Shown here one piece after another: positions 43,831 through 53,229 of a stretch of 64,000 bases of DNA; positions within the stretch are counted from its first letter, which is position 1, and each line of letters opens with the position of its first letter. The DNA comes from Streptomyces sp. SM10 (GTDB taxonomy: Bacteria > Actinomycetota > Actinomycetes > Streptomycetales > Streptomycetaceae). The stretch covers positions 52,001 through 116,000 of the forward strand of contig NZ_NEUF01000175.1 in assembly GCF_002910915.1 (NCBI RefSeq). Direction: 5' to 3'. The notes below the pieces were generated by a model, which saw nothing but the letters and a program-made list of their open reading frames with translations, did no database searches and was not told where the DNA came from. A program made the position numbers and the translations under genes.

Positions 43831-46515
43831 GTGGCGGGCGAGTCCCCCGACAAGTCGGAGCAGCGGAAGTCGTCGGGGACGGCTGAGGAGCGCGATCCGC
43901 GCCTCGCCGTGTTCCGCGAACCGGGCGCCGGGGCGGACGGGAATACGGCGAACGGGACGACCGGCGCCGAGACGGACCGGGAGACCGCTGTCTTCCGCCT
44001 CCCGCACTCCGGGGAGTCCGAAGCGCCCGAGGGTGCGGCGGCCCCCTCGGAGGGCTCTGAGGGCCCTGAGGGGGCTTCTGCGCCCCGCGAGGAGGCAGAG
44101 GGGCCCGCGGAGGCGCAGGACGCGACCGGGGCGGCCACGGCGGCGCCTGAGGCTTCCGCGGACGAGGACGGACCTTCGGCCCACGGGGCGGACCCGGACT
44201 CCGGCGCGGACGCGGACGCCGCGTCCGAAAGCGCTCCGGCTTCCGAGGCCGAGGCCGCACCCGGCCCGGAGTCCGCTGCCGACCCGGATGCGGATGGCGA
44301 CTCCGGCGAGCGGGCCGAGACCGCGTCGGGCTCGGCGAAGCCGGACTCCGACCCGGACTCCGACCCGGACTCCGACCCGGACTCCGGCGCGGACTCCGGG
44401 GCCTCCGAGGCCTCCGGTTCCTCCGGGGCCGGCGCCGAGCCCGCTGCCGAGTCGACCCCGACCGACGCACGGCTGCGCGCCGCTGTCGCGGCGTGGGTGG
44501 CGACCGGGCCGGACGACGAATCCGCGGCTCGGAGCAGTGACGGCGAGGACGGGGACGGGCGCGAGGACGAAGCGGTCCGCGGCGACGACGGCCCGGCAGC
44601 CGCCGAGGGGAAGCCGGCGAAGGCCGGCGCCGAGGCGTCGGCGGACGACGGCGGGACGACGGACGCCGACGGGCGCGACGCGACGGCTGAGTCCGAGTCC
44701 GAGGCCGAGTCCGACAGCGACGCCGAGTCCGACGCCGATGCCGAGTCCGAGCCCGATGCCGGCAGTGACACCGCCGCCGGGTCCGAGGCATCCCCCGACA
44801 CCGCCGACGTGCCGGCCGTCAGCGCCTCCGAGGACGCTCCGCGCGTCCCGAGGACCCGCGGGGAATCCTCGCCCGCCGAGGACGCGGAGCCCGCGCGTGA
44901 CGGGCGAGGAATCGATCATCCGACCGCCGTCTTCAAGGCCCTGCGGACCGAGCAGGTCGACCAGCCGACGACCGCGCTGAAGCTCCCTCCGAAGGAGTCG
45001 GAGGCCGGCCGGAAGCCCGCGTCCTGGGCCGCCAAGGCCTCCGGCTCCACCCCTGCCGAGGCGCCCGCCGAGCGGACCAGCACGTTCGTGCCGCTGCGCT
45101 CGGACGACGTGCCCCCCGCTGCCGTGGTCGGCCCCACCGTCACCCCGGACGTCACCGCGGGGCCGGGGACGCCCGCGAGCCCCGGGGCCGGTCCGGCCGA
45201 GGCCGAGCGGACCCGGCAGCAGCCCATGCCGCCCAGGCCACCGCTCGACCTGCTGGCCGAGCTCACGAACACCCCGCCGCCCCCGGAGACACCGGTGCGC
45301 ACGGCGGTCCGCCGGGTCAAGATCTGGACGCCGCTCGTCCTGCTCGCCCTGATCGTCTTTGCGATCGCGCAGTCGGTGCGCCCGCTTCCCGACCCGACGC
45401 TGACGCTGTCCGCCTCCCCGACGTACACCTTCGGGGGCGACAAGCTGGACATGCCGTGGCCGGCGGAGGGCCAGGGCGCCGTCGAGGTCGAGGGCGTCGG
45501 CACCATCGGCTCGTACGGCAAGGAGAAGTCCGCGCCGATCGCGAGCATGGCGAAGGTGATGACCGCCTACGTGATCCTGAAGGGCCACCCGATCACCGGT
45601 GAGCAGACCGGCGAGAAGATCGAGGTCGACAAGCAGGCGGCCAAGGAGGCCGCCATCACGGACGAGTCGACGGCCGGGATCAAGGAGGGCGACACCTACA
45701 CGGAGCGCCAGATGCTCCAGATGCTGATGATCCCGTCGGGCAACAACGTGGCTCGGCTGCTGGCCCGTTGGGACGCCACCACGGAGAAGGCCTTCGTCGA
45801 GAAGATGAACGCGGCGGCCGAGGACCTCGGCATGACGAACTCGACCTACACGGATCCGAGCGGTCTGAAGTCCTCCACCGTCTCCACGCCCGCCGACCAG
45901 ATCAACCTGGGCAAGGCGGTCATGCAGAACGACATCTTCCGCGAGATCGTCAACATGCCGCAGGCGGACATCCCGGGCGTCGGCAAGATCTACAACAACA
46001 ACACCATCCTCCTGAAGGACGGGGTCAGCGGGATCAAGACCGGATCGTCGACCCCGGCCGGCGGCAACCTGCTCTGGACCGCCGACACGGTCGTCGACGG
46101 CAAGTCCCGCCGGATCATCGGTGCGGTGATGGGCGCGAACACCGACGGCACCCTGTACGCCAAGCTGGATCGCGCCATCCAGAACAGCTTCCAGCTCATC
46201 CAGGCCGCCCAGAAGGGGGTCGACTCCGCCACCGTCCTCAAGAAGGGCCAGGTCGTCGGGTACGTCGACAACGGCTTCGGCAAGCAGACCCCCCTGGTCG
46301 CCACCAAGGAACTGAAGGCCGTCGGATGGGGCGGGCTCGAGGTCGATCTCAAGCTGACCGACGGAGGCGCGGTCCCGGCGCAGCAGGCCGCGGCGGGCAC
46401 GGTCGTGGGCGAGGTGACCGTCGGCACGGGGACGGGCAAGGTCTCGGTCCCCGTGGCCCTGCAGAGCGAGATGACGGAACCGGCCTTCGGCGACAAGCTC
46501 ACCCGCATCACCTGA
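43831..46515 (+). CDS. D-alanyl-D-alanine carboxypeptidase with a giant disordered acidic N-terminus
   Basis: An 894-residue class C, low-molecular-weight-type penicillin-binding protein. The S11 peptidase domain lies at the C-terminus: SxxK at Ser572 (PIASMAKVMTAYV), SGNN around residue 636, and KTG at Lys736 (IKTGSSTPAGGNLLW). Before it are a membrane helix (about residues 497-517, VKIWTPLVLLALIVFAIAQ) and about 490 cytosolic residues very rich in Asp, Ser, Glu, Ala and Pro, including DPDS repeats. The enzyme trims peptidoglycan pentapeptides outside the membrane. The GTG at 43831 has an ideal AAGGAGGT upstream. Confidence 0.9.
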   Translation: MAGESPDKSEQRKSSGTAEERDPRLAVFREPGAGADGNTANGTTGAETDRETAVFRLPHSGESEAPEGAAAPSEGSEGPEGASAPREEAEGPAEAQDATGAATAAPEASADEDGPSAHGADPDSGADADAASESAPASEAEAAPGPESAADPDADGDSGERAETASGSAKPDSDPDSDPDSDPDSGADSGASEASGSSGAGAEPAAESTPTDARLRAAVAAWVATGPDDESAARSSDGEDGDGREDEAVRGDDGPAAAEGKPAKAGAEASADDGGTTDADGRDATAESESEAESDSDAESDADAESEPDAGSDTAAGSEASPDTADVPAVSASEDAPRVPRTRGESSPAEDAEPARDGRGIDHPTAVFKALRTEQVDQPTTALKLPPKESEAGRKPASWAAKASGSTPAEAPAERTSTFVPLRSDDVPPAAVVGPTVTPDVTAGPGTPASPGAGPAEAERTRQQPMPPRPPLDLLAELTNTPPPPETPVRTAVRRVKIWTPLVLLALIVFAIAQSVRPLPDPTLTLSASPTYTFGGDKLDMPWPAEGQGAVEVEGVGTIGSYGKEKSAPIASMAKVMTAYVILKGHPITGEQTGEKIEVDKQAAKEAAITDESTAGIKEGDTYTERQMLQMLMIPSGNNVARLLARWDATTEKAFVEKMNAAAEDLGMTNSTYTDPSGLKSSTVSTPADQINLGKAVMQNDIFREIVNMPQADIPGVGKIYNNNTILLKDGVSGIKTGSSTPAGGNLLWTADTVVDGKSRRIIGAVMGANTDGTLYAKLDRAIQNSFQLIQAAQKGVDSATVLKKGQVVGYVDNGFGKQTPLVATKELKAVGWGGLEVDLKLTDGGAVPAQQAAAGTVVGEVTVGTGTGKVSVPVALQSEMTEPAFGDKLTRIT

Positions 46516-46526
46516 GTGACCGGCCG

Positions 46527-46559
46527 GTTCCCCGCCCCCGCCACGCGGGGGCGGGGAAC
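46527..46559 (+). terminator. Terminator after the carboxypeptidase gene
   Basis: Fifteen-base inverted repeat GTTCCCCGCCCCCGC (46527-46541) with its complement at 46545-46559. Confidence 0.88.
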
Positions 46560-46709
46560 TGTCCGGCGATAGACCGGCGCGGAGAAAATGCTGCGTGCTA
46601 GCGTCCCGAGCAACGGTGGGGCGCCGGGACGCGTCCTTCCGGGTACGGATGAGGCCGGCGCGGCAGACCGACGGTTCGGCAGGCCAGGGCAGGGACGGGG
46701 AGAGTCGCA

Positions 46710-48542
46710 GTGACCACCGCTGAGCCGACACGGGCCAACGACAGTCCGCCCGTGCCTCCCGCCGCAGCACGGTCCGTCCGGATCCCGGCGCAGCCCGTCG
46801 GGGACGACGACGGCTCCCGCGGCTCGGCACGGAGCCGCCTCGGTCGCCACCCGGTCCTGGTGACGACCGCGGTCGCCGCCGCCGTGCACATCCTGTGGTT
46901 CTTCTTCTTCGCGAACAGCGGCGGCGACATCGCCGCTCAGGACGCCTGGTCCGAGTTCGTCGGCCGTCACCCCGGCACGGCGTACAACCTCGCCTGGTAC
47001 GGGGGCATGCACCCCGTCTCCTACAGCGTCGTGTCGCCCTACCTGATGTCGGTGCTGGGCGTCCGTACGACGATGATGATCGCCGGCACGGTGTCCTCGG
47101 CGCTCACCGCCCTGATCCTGGTGCGGGTTCCCGCCGTCCGTAACCCGCTGGCGTGCGCGCTCGCCGGTGTCTTCGCGTACCTGTGCAACGCCCTGTCCGG
47201 CCGGGTGACGTTCGGGCTCGGCATGATGTTCGCGCTCGGCGCCGTCGCCGCCGTCTTCTGCTGGCCCCATCGCTGGCGGTACAAGAGGTGGGCGAAAGCC
47301 GTCGTCGCCGCGCCGCTGGCCGGTCTCGCGACGGCCGGCAGCCCGGTAGCCGGGCTCTTCCTCGGCGTGGTCGCCGCGGCGCTCTTCCTGAACAAACGGC
47401 GTCCCGGGGCGTACGCGATCGGGCTGCCGCCCGTCCTGGTGGTGGTGCTCTCCGCGTGGCTGTTCCCGTTCTCCGGCACGCAGCCGATGGCGCTGGGCAC
47501 CCTCTCGCTGCCGTTCCTGTACGCCGTCCTCGTCTTCGTCCTGGTGCCCCGCGACTGGCACACCGTGCGCACGGCCGCCGCGGTCTACGGATCGGGGACG
47601 CTGCTGACCTACGTGGTCGACTCGCAGATCGGCTCGAACGTGTCACGCATGGCGATGCTGTTCGCCGGTGTCGTCCTGCTCGCCGCGCTGCCGTACACGG
47701 CTCCGCGCACCCGGCGCTGGTACGCGCTGGTCCTCGTCTTCGTGGGGCTGAACTTCTGGATCGGCTTCAAGGGGATCGACGACATCGTCCGTACCGCCCC
47801 CACCGCCTCGTGGACCCGTGAACTGGCCCCGCTGGTCGACCAGCTCCAGAAGGTCGACGCGGAGAAGGGGCGCGTCGAGGTGGTGCCCCCCAGCAGCCAC
47901 CGGGAGGCCTCGGCGCTCGACACGTACGTCAACCTGGCCCGGGGCTGGAACCGGCAGGCCGACATGAAGCGCAACCCCCTCTTCTACGACGACACCCTCG
48001 ACGCGGTGAACTACCGCGAGTGGCTGGACCGCTGGGCCGTGCACTACGTGGTGCTGCCGAAGGGGAAGCCGGACTCCGGGGGCGAGCAGGAGGCGGCCCT
48101 CGTCGAGAAGGGGCAGCCCTATCTGAGGGCGGTCTGGAGTGACGCCAACTGGAAGCTCTTCCGGGTCCTGGACCCGGTGCCGCTCGCCGATCCGCCCGCG
48201 ACGGTGGAGCGCGCCGGCGACGACAAGCTGACGATCCGCGTGCAGTCGGCGGGACGGGTCCTGATCCGGATCCCGTACTCCCGCTGGCTCGCCCTCGTCG
48301 ACGACCAGGGCAAGAGCGTGGAGCGCCCGCAGGAGACGGAGGCCTCGAAGAAGCGCTCCGCGGAGGACGGGGACGCCCCCAAGGACTTCACGAACGCCCA
48401 CGGCTGCCTGATCAAGGTGGACGAGGACGGGGACGGCGACGAGTGGACCGAGCTCCTCGCGCCGCGCCCCGGTGTCTACCGCCTGGCGGCGCCGTACCAG
48501 CTGCAACCGGGCACGCCGTGTCCTGAGGAACTGCGTCAATAG
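46710..48542 (+). CDS. Large polytopic membrane protein, MFS/GT-C-like
   Basis: A 610-residue protein with an N-terminal cytosolic tail, about ten membrane helices between residues 50 and 360, and a soluble extracytoplasmic C-terminal half. The layout with a loop ANSGGDIAAQDAWSEFV after the first helix (acidic residues outside the membrane) is reminiscent of GT-C glycosyltransferases; databases often call such proteins MFS transporters. I do not see a decisive motif. It follows the carboxypeptidase, separated by a terminator, and a cell-envelope role is plausible. Confidence 0.65.
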   Translation: MTTAEPTRANDSPPVPPAAARSVRIPAQPVGDDDGSRGSARSRLGRHPVLVTTAVAAAVHILWFFFFANSGGDIAAQDAWSEFVGRHPGTAYNLAWYGGMHPVSYSVVSPYLMSVLGVRTTMMIAGTVSSALTALILVRVPAVRNPLACALAGVFAYLCNALSGRVTFGLGMMFALGAVAAVFCWPHRWRYKRWAKAVVAAPLAGLATAGSPVAGLFLGVVAAALFLNKRRPGAYAIGLPPVLVVVLSAWLFPFSGTQPMALGTLSLPFLYAVLVFVLVPRDWHTVRTAAAVYGSGTLLTYVVDSQIGSNVSRMAMLFAGVVLLAALPYTAPRTRRWYALVLVFVGLNFWIGFKGIDDIVRTAPTASWTRELAPLVDQLQKVDAEKGRVEVVPPSSHREASALDTYVNLARGWNRQADMKRNPLFYDDTLDAVNYREWLDRWAVHYVVLPKGKPDSGGEQEAALVEKGQPYLRAVWSDANWKLFRVLDPVPLADPPATVERAGDDKLTIRVQSAGRVLIRIPYSRWLALVDDQGKSVERPQETEASKKRSAEDGDAPKDFTNAHGCLIKVDEDGDGDEWTELLAPRPGVYRLAAPYQLQPGTPCPEELRQ

Positions 48543-48590
48543 TGCGGGAACCCTCCCTACGGGCAGGCAGCACTGGCAAGGTGTGCTGCC

Positions 48591-49475
48591 ATGAGGTGCC
48601 AACATTGCGGCGGCGAACACATCGGTCCGCTGCCGGGCATGGTCTGTCCCGGGTGCGGTTCCGCGGAACGCGCGCCGCGCGGGAGCGATTCCTGGATCGC
48701 CCGGGAGACGCTGACGGGCCGCGTCTCCACCCTGCCCAGGAGACGGAAGGTGCTGCTGGCTGCGGGGGTCGCCGTGGCCGTGGGGGGGCTGGCCACCGCC
48801 GTGTCCCTGCTCGCCGCGGGGGCCGGAGGCGTCCGCCCGGAGGCCACGGGCCGGGCCGGCGCCGCACCGGTGCCGATCGGCGGCGGGGCGCCGACCCGGA
48901 TCGGGCCCGAGGACACCGGGCCGCCCGGTGACGACGCACCTCAACCCCCTGACGACGGGGGCCGATACCGCTTCACGGAGTGGGCGGGACCGGGGTGCAC
49001 CACGGGCGGCTACGCGGAGTACGGGCGCTTCGAGAAGGGCGACGCGGGCTGGTACACCGTCGACACGGGGGGTTTCACGGACAGCTCCTGCGACGGCCGG
49101 TTCAGCGCCGTCCCGATGTCGGGCAGCCCCGGCCAGGACCGGGGGAGCAGCGCCGTCTGGTCCTGGCACCTCGGTGAGGGCTTCCGCGAGTGCGCGCTGA
49201 CCGTCTTCGTCCCCAGCAGCGTCCGCGACCGGGATGTGGCGGGAGACCCCACCGTGTACCGGGTCCTCTCCGACCCTCGGAACACCGACTCGGCCTACAC
49301 GGGCTTCGCCGTGAGTCAGCCCGAGCACCGGGGCACGGCCGTCGACGTACGGACCTACCCGGTCAAGGGGGACACCTTCGCCGTGCAGCTGGTCGACCGG
49401 GGCCGGGACTGGGGAGACGCGGCGCTGGTGGGCGCGCACCACGCGGCGGCGCAGCTGAAGGCGTCGTGCCGGTGA
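48591..49475 (+). CDS. Zinc-ribbon membrane protein with an extracytoplasmic domain
   Basis: A 294-residue protein. It begins with a zinc ribbon (CQHCGGEH...VCPGCGS; Cys-x2-Cys pairs near residues 3-6 and 19-22), then a basic region and one membrane helix (about residues 50-72), a Gly/Pro-rich linker, and a Cys-containing extracytoplasmic domain of about 165 residues (GPGCTTGGYAEYGRFEKGDAGWY). The function is unknown; zinc-ribbon/one-helix proteins of this kind are common in Streptomyces. The stop codon lies inside an eight-base tandem repeat. Confidence 0.7.
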   Translation: MRCQHCGGEHIGPLPGMVCPGCGSAERAPRGSDSWIARETLTGRVSTLPRRRKVLLAAGVAVAVGGLATAVSLLAAGAGGVRPEATGRAGAAPVPIGGGAPTRIGPEDTGPPGDDAPQPPDDGGRYRFTEWAGPGCTTGGYAEYGRFEKGDAGWYTVDTGGFTDSSCDGRFSAVPMSGSPGQDRGSSAVWSWHLGEGFRECALTVFVPSSVRDRDVAGDPTVYRVLSDPRNTDSAYTGFAVSQPEHRGTAVDVRTYPVKGDTFAVQLVDRGRDWGDAALVGAHHAAAQLKASCR

Positions 49476-49505
49476 CCCGGTGACCCGGTGACCCGGTGAC
49501 CCGGT
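49469..49505 (+). repeat. 8-base tandem repeat (CCGGTGAC) crossing a stop codon
   Basis: Four and a half perfect copies of CCGGTGAC begin two codons before the stop of the zinc-ribbon gene. Diverged copies continue to about 49632. Because the unit is not a multiple of three, slippage upstream of the stop would change the protein's C-terminus. Confidence 0.85.
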
Positions 49506-49644
49506 GGGAGCGGGCCCGGAAGGCCGGTGACGGGCCACGAGGGCCGCGCCCAGCCTCTCCAGCAGCGCGGGTGGCCCGGTGACCGGGTGGCCCCGTGACT
49601 GGTCGCACCGCTGAACGATGCGTGCCCGGTGACCGTCCGCCCGC

Positions 49645-50394
49645 TCACCGGACGTACGCGCGGTCCCGTTCCGTCAGGTGCGCGGCAGGGCCGGCCGCCC
49701 TCAGCACCACGTCCAGCGCACGTTCCGGGTCGGCGGCGTAACAGCCGCTGGCCCAGGCGGCGTTGGCCTCGACGGCCGCCCACTGCCCCGCGTCGGTGAC
49801 TCCGACGTCGACGACGATCGCGGACGGCAGGGTGGGCCCGACGGCATCGAGCAGCTCCGATCCGAAGGCGTGTGCCCCGGGGGACAGGGGGGCCAGGTCG
49901 AGTCGCCCCGAGGTGGCGTACCGGCTGCCGGTGTGGACCTGGCCGTCGAGCAGATACAGCCGGTACTCCGCCTCGAACACGACGACATCGCTCACCAGCA
50001 CCACCGTCTCCGGATCGACCGCGTCCGGCCCCGGCAGCCGGGACCCGTCCGTGTAGACCAGCGCCGGAATGCTCTTGTCGTTCGGCGACTTGGCGAAGAC
50101 GGGGCGGCGCAGCCCGTACGCCTCACGGATGGGCACGGCACGGATCTCGCGCCGGAGGAACGCCGGGGGCAGCCGGGACAGCCAGTCGGCGGGCGCTTCG
50201 AGCGGTGCGATGCCCAGTGCGGGAGCCACGGCATCGGCGAAGGACGGACCGGCGTGCAGATACGCGTCCCCGTCGGGCAGCTCCCCGGGCACCGTGTGAT
50301 CCGGCAGCTGGACCGTTCGCAGACCCCGGCGCCGGGCGGTGTCGCGGAGCGTCCGGGCGGAGTCGGTGAGACGGGGCGGGAGGATGAGGGGCAT
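49645..50394 (-). CDS. ATP-grasp domain protein (DUF4343-like)
   Basis: A 249-residue protein with an ATP-grasp-like C-terminal half: RRPVFAKSPNDKSIPALVY, VLVSDVVVFEAEYRLYLLDG and WAAVEANAAWASGCYAADP, where the conserved acidic and Asn residues of the nucleotide/metal site appear. Family members ligate or modify peptides or small molecules, but nothing here defines the substrate. It is followed by repetitive DNA and preceded by a 260-base gap before the ABC permease. ATG 50394 is the first reasonable start. Confidence 0.7.
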   Translation of the reverse strand: MPLILPPRLTDSARTLRDTARRRGLRTVQLPDHTVPGELPDGDAYLHAGPSFADAVAPALGIAPLEAPADWLSRLPPAFLRREIRAVPIREAYGLRRPVFAKSPNDKSIPALVYTDGSRLPGPDAVDPETVVLVSDVVVFEAEYRLYLLDGQVHTGSRYATSGRLDLAPLSPGAHAFGSELLDAVGPTLPSAIVVDVGVTDAGQWAAVEANAAWASGCYAADPERALDVVLRAAGPAAHLTERDRAYVR

Positions 50395-50654
50395 GCGTAC
50401 GGATCCTGCCGCAGCGGGGGTCCCCGGACCACCGGATTTCGTTCGACAGCGCGGCGGGGTCCGGCTTCCACGGGGCGGGTGCACGCCAAGGAGACGAAGA
50501 CCGATGCGGGCGCGGGGCAGGGGCTGGGCACTCTCGATCGCGCTGATGGAACTCTCGTCCCACCGGACGTCGAACCCGGTGATGGCGGCGACGGCCCGGC
50601 AGGTGATCGCGGAGGTCCTGGAAGGCGCGAGGGAGAGCCAGGCCGTCCCGTGGG

Positions 50655-51689
50655 TCACAGGAGACGCGTCCGGCCCCGGATCAGGACGAACGCGACGACG
50701 GCGGCGGTGACGGCGAGCATGATGCCGGCTCCGAGCCACTGCATCGTCTGCATCTGGGAGGCGGGGAGATAGTCGATGGACCAGCCGATGACGTGCCGGG
50801 AGTCCAGGCAGGAGGCGTGGTCCTGGGCGTTCTCCGACGTGTCGAGGCAGGTCGTCCAGTCCAGACGGTCCCCGGTGCCGGTGAGGAAGTAGGTGCCCTG
50901 CCCCTGCTGCTCCGCCTGGGCGGGCAGTTCCGGACGTACGGCGCCGGGCCCGACGCCCTGGTCGGTGCTGATCGACCGGACGTTCCCGAGGCTCCGCCAG
51001 CACTCGTCCCAGACGAACCCGATCGCCACGACGATGCCGAGCGTGACCACCATCGACGCCAGCGTGCGGCGCAGGAGCATGCCCACCGCCGCGCCCACGG
51101 CGAACGTGAGCAGGACGTAGGCCACCGGTATGACACCCGTGACGTCGAAGAAGGAGGTCCATGACAGGGAGGCGGAACGCCCCTTGACCGGGCTCCACCA
51201 CCAGCTGAACGCGGTGGTGAGCAGCGCCGTGCACAGGGCGAGCAGGGCGGCGGGCACGGCGAGCTTCACGGTGAGCCACCGCAGCCGGCCGACGGACTGC
51301 GAGGTCACCAGCTTGGCGGTGCCGGATTCGAGGTCACCCGCGATGAGCGGGGCACCGAGGAAGACGCCGGCCAGGACGGGGAGGTAGCCGAGACAGCTTC
51401 CGACGCTGAACACGCGGTCGGCGTATTTCTCGAACTCGCCCGGCATGCCGCCCTTCGCCCCGGATGCGTCATGGGCGGCCAGGTAGTCCGTCATCTGTCC
51501 GCGCTGGTGGATCATGACGACCACGCCGACGAGGGTGAGCGCGATGACGGTCCAGAACGCGGCGCGGTGCTGGCGCCACACGAGCCAGGCAGGACCGCCG
51601 AGCCGGAATCCGGTCGGCCGTGAGCCCCGTCCGTCGTGCGGGCGACCTGCGGGAGACGCGTGAGCCGGGTCCCGGGTGAGGGTGGTCAT
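50655..51689 (-). CDS. ABC transporter permease (ABC-2-like)
   Basis: A 344-residue permease with about six membrane helices, the first at residues 43-61, and an extracytoplasmic loop of about 75 residues between the last two helices. The substrate is unknown; ABC-2-type permeases with a partner ATPase often export antibiotics or membrane components. Its start overlaps the stop of the ATPase gene by four bases, so both are one operon, divergent from a two-component system that likely controls them. Confidence 0.85.
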   Translation of the reverse strand: MTTLTRDPAHASPAGRPHDGRGSRPTGFRLGGPAWLVWRQHRAAFWTVIALTLVGVVVMIHQRGQMTDYLAAHDASGAKGGMPGEFEKYADRVFSVGSCLGYLPVLAGVFLGAPLIAGDLESGTAKLVTSQSVGRLRWLTVKLAVPAALLALCTALLTTAFSWWWSPVKGRSASLSWTSFFDVTGVIPVAYVLLTFAVGAAVGMLLRRTLASMVVTLGIVVAIGFVWDECWRSLGNVRSISTDQGVGPGAVRPELPAQAEQQGQGTYFLTGTGDRLDWTTCLDTSENAQDHASCLDSRHVIGWSIDYLPASQMQTMQWLGAGIMLAVTAAVVAFVLIRGRTRLL

Positions 51690-52675
51690 ACGGTCACAGC
51701 CTTCGTCCGGTCGCGGGTGATGATGTCGTGGATGTCGCCGGGCCGGGCGCCGGGGGTGATCAGCGCAGGCGCGTCGGGCGATCGGAGATAGGCGAGCAGG
51801 AGCTCCTCCAGGGTGGGGGGCTCGGCCGCCGGTCCGTCGTGCGCGATCGGTCCGCCCAAACGTACGAGGACGCCCGGGCGGCCTTCGCCGCGGTGGGAGT
51901 CGATGACCGTGTGCGGGGCGGCGGCGGGGGACGGGTCACGCGCCGGGACGTCGAGCAGGGCGTGCGCGGCGCGCAGTTCGTGGACCTCGCCGGCGAGACG
52001 CAGTCCGCCGTCCGCCACGACGAGGAGGTAGTCGCAGATGTGCTCCAGCTCGGCGAGCATGTGCGAGGACACCAGCACCGTCGTGCCGTGCTCGGCGGCC
52101 TCCGCCTTCAGCGTGCCCATGAGTTCGCGGCGGACCAGCGGATCCAGATCGGCCGTCGGCTCGTCGAGGATGAGCAGGTCGGGGCGTTTCCCGAAGGCCA
52201 GGGCGAAGGCGACCCGGGTGCGTTGCCCGCCCGACAGAGTTCCGACCTTCGCCTTCAGCGGCACCTGGCCCGCGCGGACGATGCCCTCGGCGACCTCCTG
52301 GTCCCAGCGAGGATTGAACTCGCTTCCCAGCCGCAGGGTCTCGGCCACGGTGAAGCGCCGGAACAGGGGCTTCTCCTGCGTCAGGAACGCGGTCCGCGAA
52401 ACGGCCTCCGTCGACCCCGGCGCCGCACCGAAGACCCGCAGGGCGCCGGCGGTCGGCCGGATCATGTGGGTGGCCAGCCCCATCAGGGTGCTCTTGCCGG
52501 CCCCGTTGGGGCCGACCAGGCCGCACACCCGCCCGGCCGGCAGCCGGAAGGAGACGTCCTGGAGGGCCCAGCCGCGCCGGTACTCCTTGCCGAGCCCACG
52601 GGCCTCGATCGCGGGCTCGCCCGAGCGGGGTGCGAAACCCGCTCCACTTCCGTGGTGCATGTCCGGGTATTCCAT
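51686..52675 (-). CDS. ABC transporter ATP-binding protein
   Basis: A 329-residue ATPase. Walker A is GPNGAGKST at residues 55-63, the signature is LSGGQRTRVAFA and Walker B with the catalytic Glu is LLILDEPTADLDPL, followed by the switch His in VSSHMLAELEH. It energises the permease encoded immediately downstream. The ATG at 52675 is preceded by AGGAG. A 554-base divergent region separates it from a histidine kinase gene and contains short repeats. Confidence 0.92.
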   Translation of the reverse strand: MEYPDMHHGSGAGFAPRSGEPAIEARGLGKEYRRGWALQDVSFRLPAGRVCGLVGPNGAGKSTLMGLATHMIRPTAGALRVFGAAPGSTEAVSRTAFLTQEKPLFRRFTVAETLRLGSEFNPRWDQEVAEGIVRAGQVPLKAKVGTLSGGQRTRVAFALAFGKRPDLLILDEPTADLDPLVRRELMGTLKAEAAEHGTTVLVSSHMLAELEHICDYLLVVADGGLRLAGEVHELRAAHALLDVPARDPSPAAAPHTVIDSHRGEGRPGVLVRLGGPIAHDGPAAEPPTLEELLLAYLRSPDAPALITPGARPGDIHDIITRDRTKAVTV

Positions 52676-53229
52676 CGGTGGGCTCCTGAGCGTGGGGGAG
52701 GAACGGCCCTGTACGGGGAGGAGGGGCCGGTTGTGTGTGTCGGGGCAAAGCGCCTGCGCCTGCGCGGGCGGCCGGTGGGGCCGGCAGGGCCGGCTCGGGT
52801 CCGGATCGGCTCTGCTCCGGTCCGGCTCGGGTCGGGCTCGGGTCCGGCTCCGGTCCGCCGACGGGCGGACGTGGCCGGGGGAGGGCGGCCGGGGTGTTCC
52901 CGTCCCCGTACGGTCGTGCCGAGGCACGGGTCACGGCACGTCCGCCCGTACAGGTCTGCCGAGGCACGGGTCACGGCGACCCGGACGACGCGCCGGAACG
53001 GGAAGGGGAGGCAGGGCCCCGACGCGCGCACCGGTACCTGCGCACCGGTACCCGCGGGGGTTCCCCGCCGGGGTGTGGTCGGCCGTGATCATGACATGCT
53101 CCTTGGGTGAGGAAAGGCGATCGCCGCCCGGTGGAGACCACTCTTCTCCGCCACGCGCCGCGGCGGATCGGGCGAAAGACAGATCATGAGCGGCCGGCTC
53201 GGACTTTCGGCCGGTCGGCGGGAGGGACC
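52676..53229. other. Divergent promoter region with duplicated palindrome and repeats
   Basis: No gene is supported. A 21-base sequence (starting TGCCGAGGCACGGG) occurs at 52917-52937 and again at 52957-52977, 40 bases apart, within a longer imperfect repeat; the left copy forms a CGTGCC-GA-GGCACG palindrome. A second direct repeat, GCGCACCGGTACC, lies at 53026-53038 and 53040-53052. About 52780-52860 is low-complexity GTCCGG/CTCGGG sequence. These repeats are candidate sites for the response regulator encoded at 54453. Confidence 0.6.

Noticed and set aside
43695-43886. Short plus-strand frame just before the carboxypeptidase gene
   Set aside because: It overlaps the carboxypeptidase start out of frame and shows no family resemblance; it may simply lie in the leader.
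43816-46830. 1004-codon open frame on the minus strand over the carboxypeptidase gene
   Set aside because: It is the antisense shadow of a very GC-rich gene, its translation is Arg/Gly/Asp-biased without any domain, while the plus strand has SxxK, SGNN and KTG motifs and an ideal ribosome-binding site.
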